Assembly (NCBI GenBank): GCA_903929895.1
Contig: CAIYWM010000783.1
Span: 1-7,047 of the forward strand
Length of the DNA stretch: 7,047 bases
Direction: 5' to 3'
Source of the DNA: an uncultured Alphaproteobacteria bacterium
Lineage (GTDB): Bacteria; Pseudomonadota; Alphaproteobacteria; Reyranellales; Reyranellaceae
The notes under the pieces: generated by a model
What the model was told of the DNA's origin: nothing
Databases searched by the model: none
What the model saw: the letters and a program-made list of their open reading frames with translations, nothing else
Program-made: the position numbers and the translations under genes
Part shown: in pieces, positions 6,298 through 7,047 of the stretch
Layout of the letters: each line of letters starts with the position of its first letter
Numbering within the stretch: the first letter of the stretch is position 1

Positions 6298-6486
6298 TCG
6301 AGTGTCATTGTTCAGCAAGGATGACCGCTGCACCAGCAGGGAAACGCGTTGCCGCCATATTGATGCCGTACGCGAAGCTTCTGCTGTGACCGTCTGTTGT
6401 TTCGACACTTCTGGTCATTGTCTTCTCCCATGCCGACACCATCTCAGAACCGATCGCAGATACTTCAGCCTGAAGGAGACCGTGCC
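6298..6486. other. Divergent intergenic spacer without clear signals
   Basis: This 189-bp stretch separates the leftward reductase from the rightward small gene and should contain both promoters. It is less GC-rich than the genes around it. Frames cross it in both directions, but their translations look like noise. I see no convincing -35/-10 pair on either strand. The one supported signal is AAGGAG at 6473-6478, the ribosome-binding site of the small gene. A short TGACC/GGTCA inverted pair (6387-6391 and 6413-6417, 21 bases apart) could be an operator but could equally be chance. Confidence 0.35.
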
Positions 6487-6681
6487 ATGCCCGAGCCCTT
6501 CGTCGTCGAAATCTGGGGAAAGCCCGCCGGCGTCGTCCTCAAGGAAGGCAACGCGTTCCGCTTCCATGCCTTCACCCGTCCCTTCTTCGAGTTGGAAGGC
6601 CATCAGTTCAACACGCCGGGTCAGGCGAAGCTTGCTGCGGCGAAGCTCCAGCCGCCGCGCGAAAGCCTGCGTGCCAAATAG
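6487..6681 (+). CDS. Small conserved-looking protein of unknown function
   Basis: A 64-residue protein. The start at ATG 6487 is chosen because AAGGAG (6473-6478) lies 8 bases upstream; the frame is open further 5' but that part has no ribosome-binding site and odd composition. The N-terminal half alternates hydrophobic and polar residues (FVVEIWGKPAGVVLKEG, then FRFHAFTRPFFELEG), suggesting four or so short beta strands. It ends in a lysine- and alanine-rich helix (QAKLAAAKLQ). There is no membrane segment and no signal peptide. The layout resembles small uncharacterised proteins I associate with alphaproteobacteria (a VEIxGxxAGVV start and an F-x-x-LEG core), but I cannot give a family name or function. 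It is followed by a 66-bp spacer and then the decarboxylase-like gene on the same strand, so read-through is possible. Confidence 0.75.
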   Translation: MPEPFVVEIWGKPAGVVLKEGNAFRFHAFTRPFFELEGHQFNTPGQAKLAAAKLQPPRESLRAK

Positions 6682-6690
6682 TGTCTTTCG

Positions 6691-6738
6691 CCTTGTCGGT
6701 CGCCTGAGGGAACGTTAGTCCAATTGGAACCGACAAGG
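6691..6738 (+). promoter_or_regulatory. Leader hairpin overlapping the ribosome-binding site
   Basis: CCTTGTCGGT (6691-6700) and ACCGACAAGG (6729-6738) are a perfect 10-bp inverted repeat with a 28-base loop. The right arm ends in AAGG, the first four bases of the Shine-Dalgarno AAGGAGG (6735-6741) of the gene starting at GTG 6748. The folded RNA would therefore hide the ribosome-binding site. The loop contains the self-complementary TCCAATTGGA (6719-6728). No T-tract follows the stem, which argues against a Rho-independent terminator. The pairing is certain from sequence. Its role as a translational switch is inferred, and a DNA operator is an alternative. Confidence 0.55.
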
Positions 6739-6747
6739 AGGAAAGCG

Positions 6748-7047
6748 GTGATCAAGCGCAAGCAGCGTATTCCGATGCGTGACCTCTCGACCATGAAGGC
6801 GGAGGATCGCGAGGCCATCGAGAAGAACGCCATGAACGGCCAGGTGTTCAACATCTTCAAGGTGTTGGCCAATCACCCCGCGCTGACGAAGCGCTGGACA
6901 CCGTTCGCCGGCCACATCCTGTCCAAGCAGACCCTGCCCTTCCGCGATCGCGAGCTGCTGATCCTTCGCATCGGCTGGCTGAACCAGGCCGAGTACGAAT
7001 TCGCGCAGCACGAGCTGATCGCCAAGCGGGGCGGCGTAACCGATGGC
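6748..7047 (+). CDS. Carboxymuconolactone decarboxylase/AhpD-fold protein, N-terminal part
   Basis: One hundred codons are open to the window edge; the 3' end is missing. GTG 6748 is chosen as start because the near-perfect AAGGAGG (6735-6741) is 6 bases upstream; ATG 6775 (codon 10) is the alternative and has no such site. The stretch VFNIFKVLANHPAL (33-46), then LPFRDRELLILRIGWLNQAEYEFAQHE (68-94), is characteristic of the carboxymuconolactone decarboxylase family. These are small all-helical proteins that include beta-ketoadipate pathway decarboxylases and AhpD peroxidase partners. The CxxC thiol pair of AhpD is absent here: the segment reads NQAEYEFAQHE, with Glu and His in its place, so a thiol-peroxidase role is unlikely. 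The substrate is unknown. Its translation may be controlled by the hairpin over its ribosome-binding site. Confidence 0.88.
   Translation, partial: MIKRKQRIPMRDLSTMKAEDREAIEKNAMNGQVFNIFKVLANHPALTKRWTPFAGHILSKQTLPFRDRELLILRIGWLNQAEYEFAQHELIAKRGGVTDG

Noticed and set aside
6298..6408. Longer aldo/keto reductase start at ATG 6408
   Set aside because: It adds 37 residues of unlikely composition in front of a signal-peptide-like sequence; no ribosome-binding site supports it.
6200..6718. 172-codon forward frame across the reductase start and the small gene
   Set aside because: It overlaps two better-supported genes in other frames and has no ribosome-binding site or recognisable content.

Overview
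This window is GC-rich chromosomal DNA with dense, short-spaced genes. Its gene content and a palindromic repeat whose arms begin tgtcRtcctgagcg suggest an alphaproteobacterium, but I cannot name the genus. No rRNA, tRNA, IS element, phage gene or CRISPR array is visible. I found no sign of a whole new multi-gene system. The unusual signals are in the non-coding parts.

Layout from the left: the last 37 codons of an unidentified forward gene end at 115. An 88-bp imperfect palindrome (144-231) fills the gap to a reverse-strand alpha/beta hydrolase (243-1037). A divergent spacer (1038-1188) separates the hydrolase from a two-component pair. This is an OmpR-type response regulator (1189-1872) followed by its membrane histidine kinase (1869-3230, TTG start, 4-bp overlap). 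The spacer carries three copies of a GCATGG-type heptamer that could be an operator. After 55 bp comes dinB (3286-4365), coding for DNA polymerase IV. It has a TATACT box placed so that the message may be leaderless. Ten bases later, with a Shine-Dalgarno sequence overlapping the dinB stop, lies a nucleotide-sugar-epimerase-like SDR protein (4376-5275).

A second copy of the 88-bp palindrome, in the opposite orientation, occupies 5290-5377. It lies exactly between the SDR gene and a reverse-strand aldo/keto reductase with a signal-peptide-like N-terminus (5380-6297). A 189-bp divergent spacer leads to a small 64-residue protein of unknown function (6487-6681). The window ends inside a carboxymuconolactone decarboxylase/AhpD-fold gene starting at GTG 6748. 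Its Shine-Dalgarno sequence is partly contained in a perfect 10-bp inverted repeat (6691-6700 / 6729-6738).

Functionally, the regulator and kinase form one signalling module with no obvious target gene beside it apart from the divergent hydrolase. dinB and the SDR gene look co-transcribed. The hydrolase, SDR, aldo/keto reductase and decarboxylase-like protein are general oxidation/reduction or hydrolysis enzymes whose substrates cannot be read from sequence. Two of the observations seem most worth checking: the pair of oppositely oriented palindromes at the two convergent gene ends, and the hairpin that could hide the ribosome-binding site at the right end.
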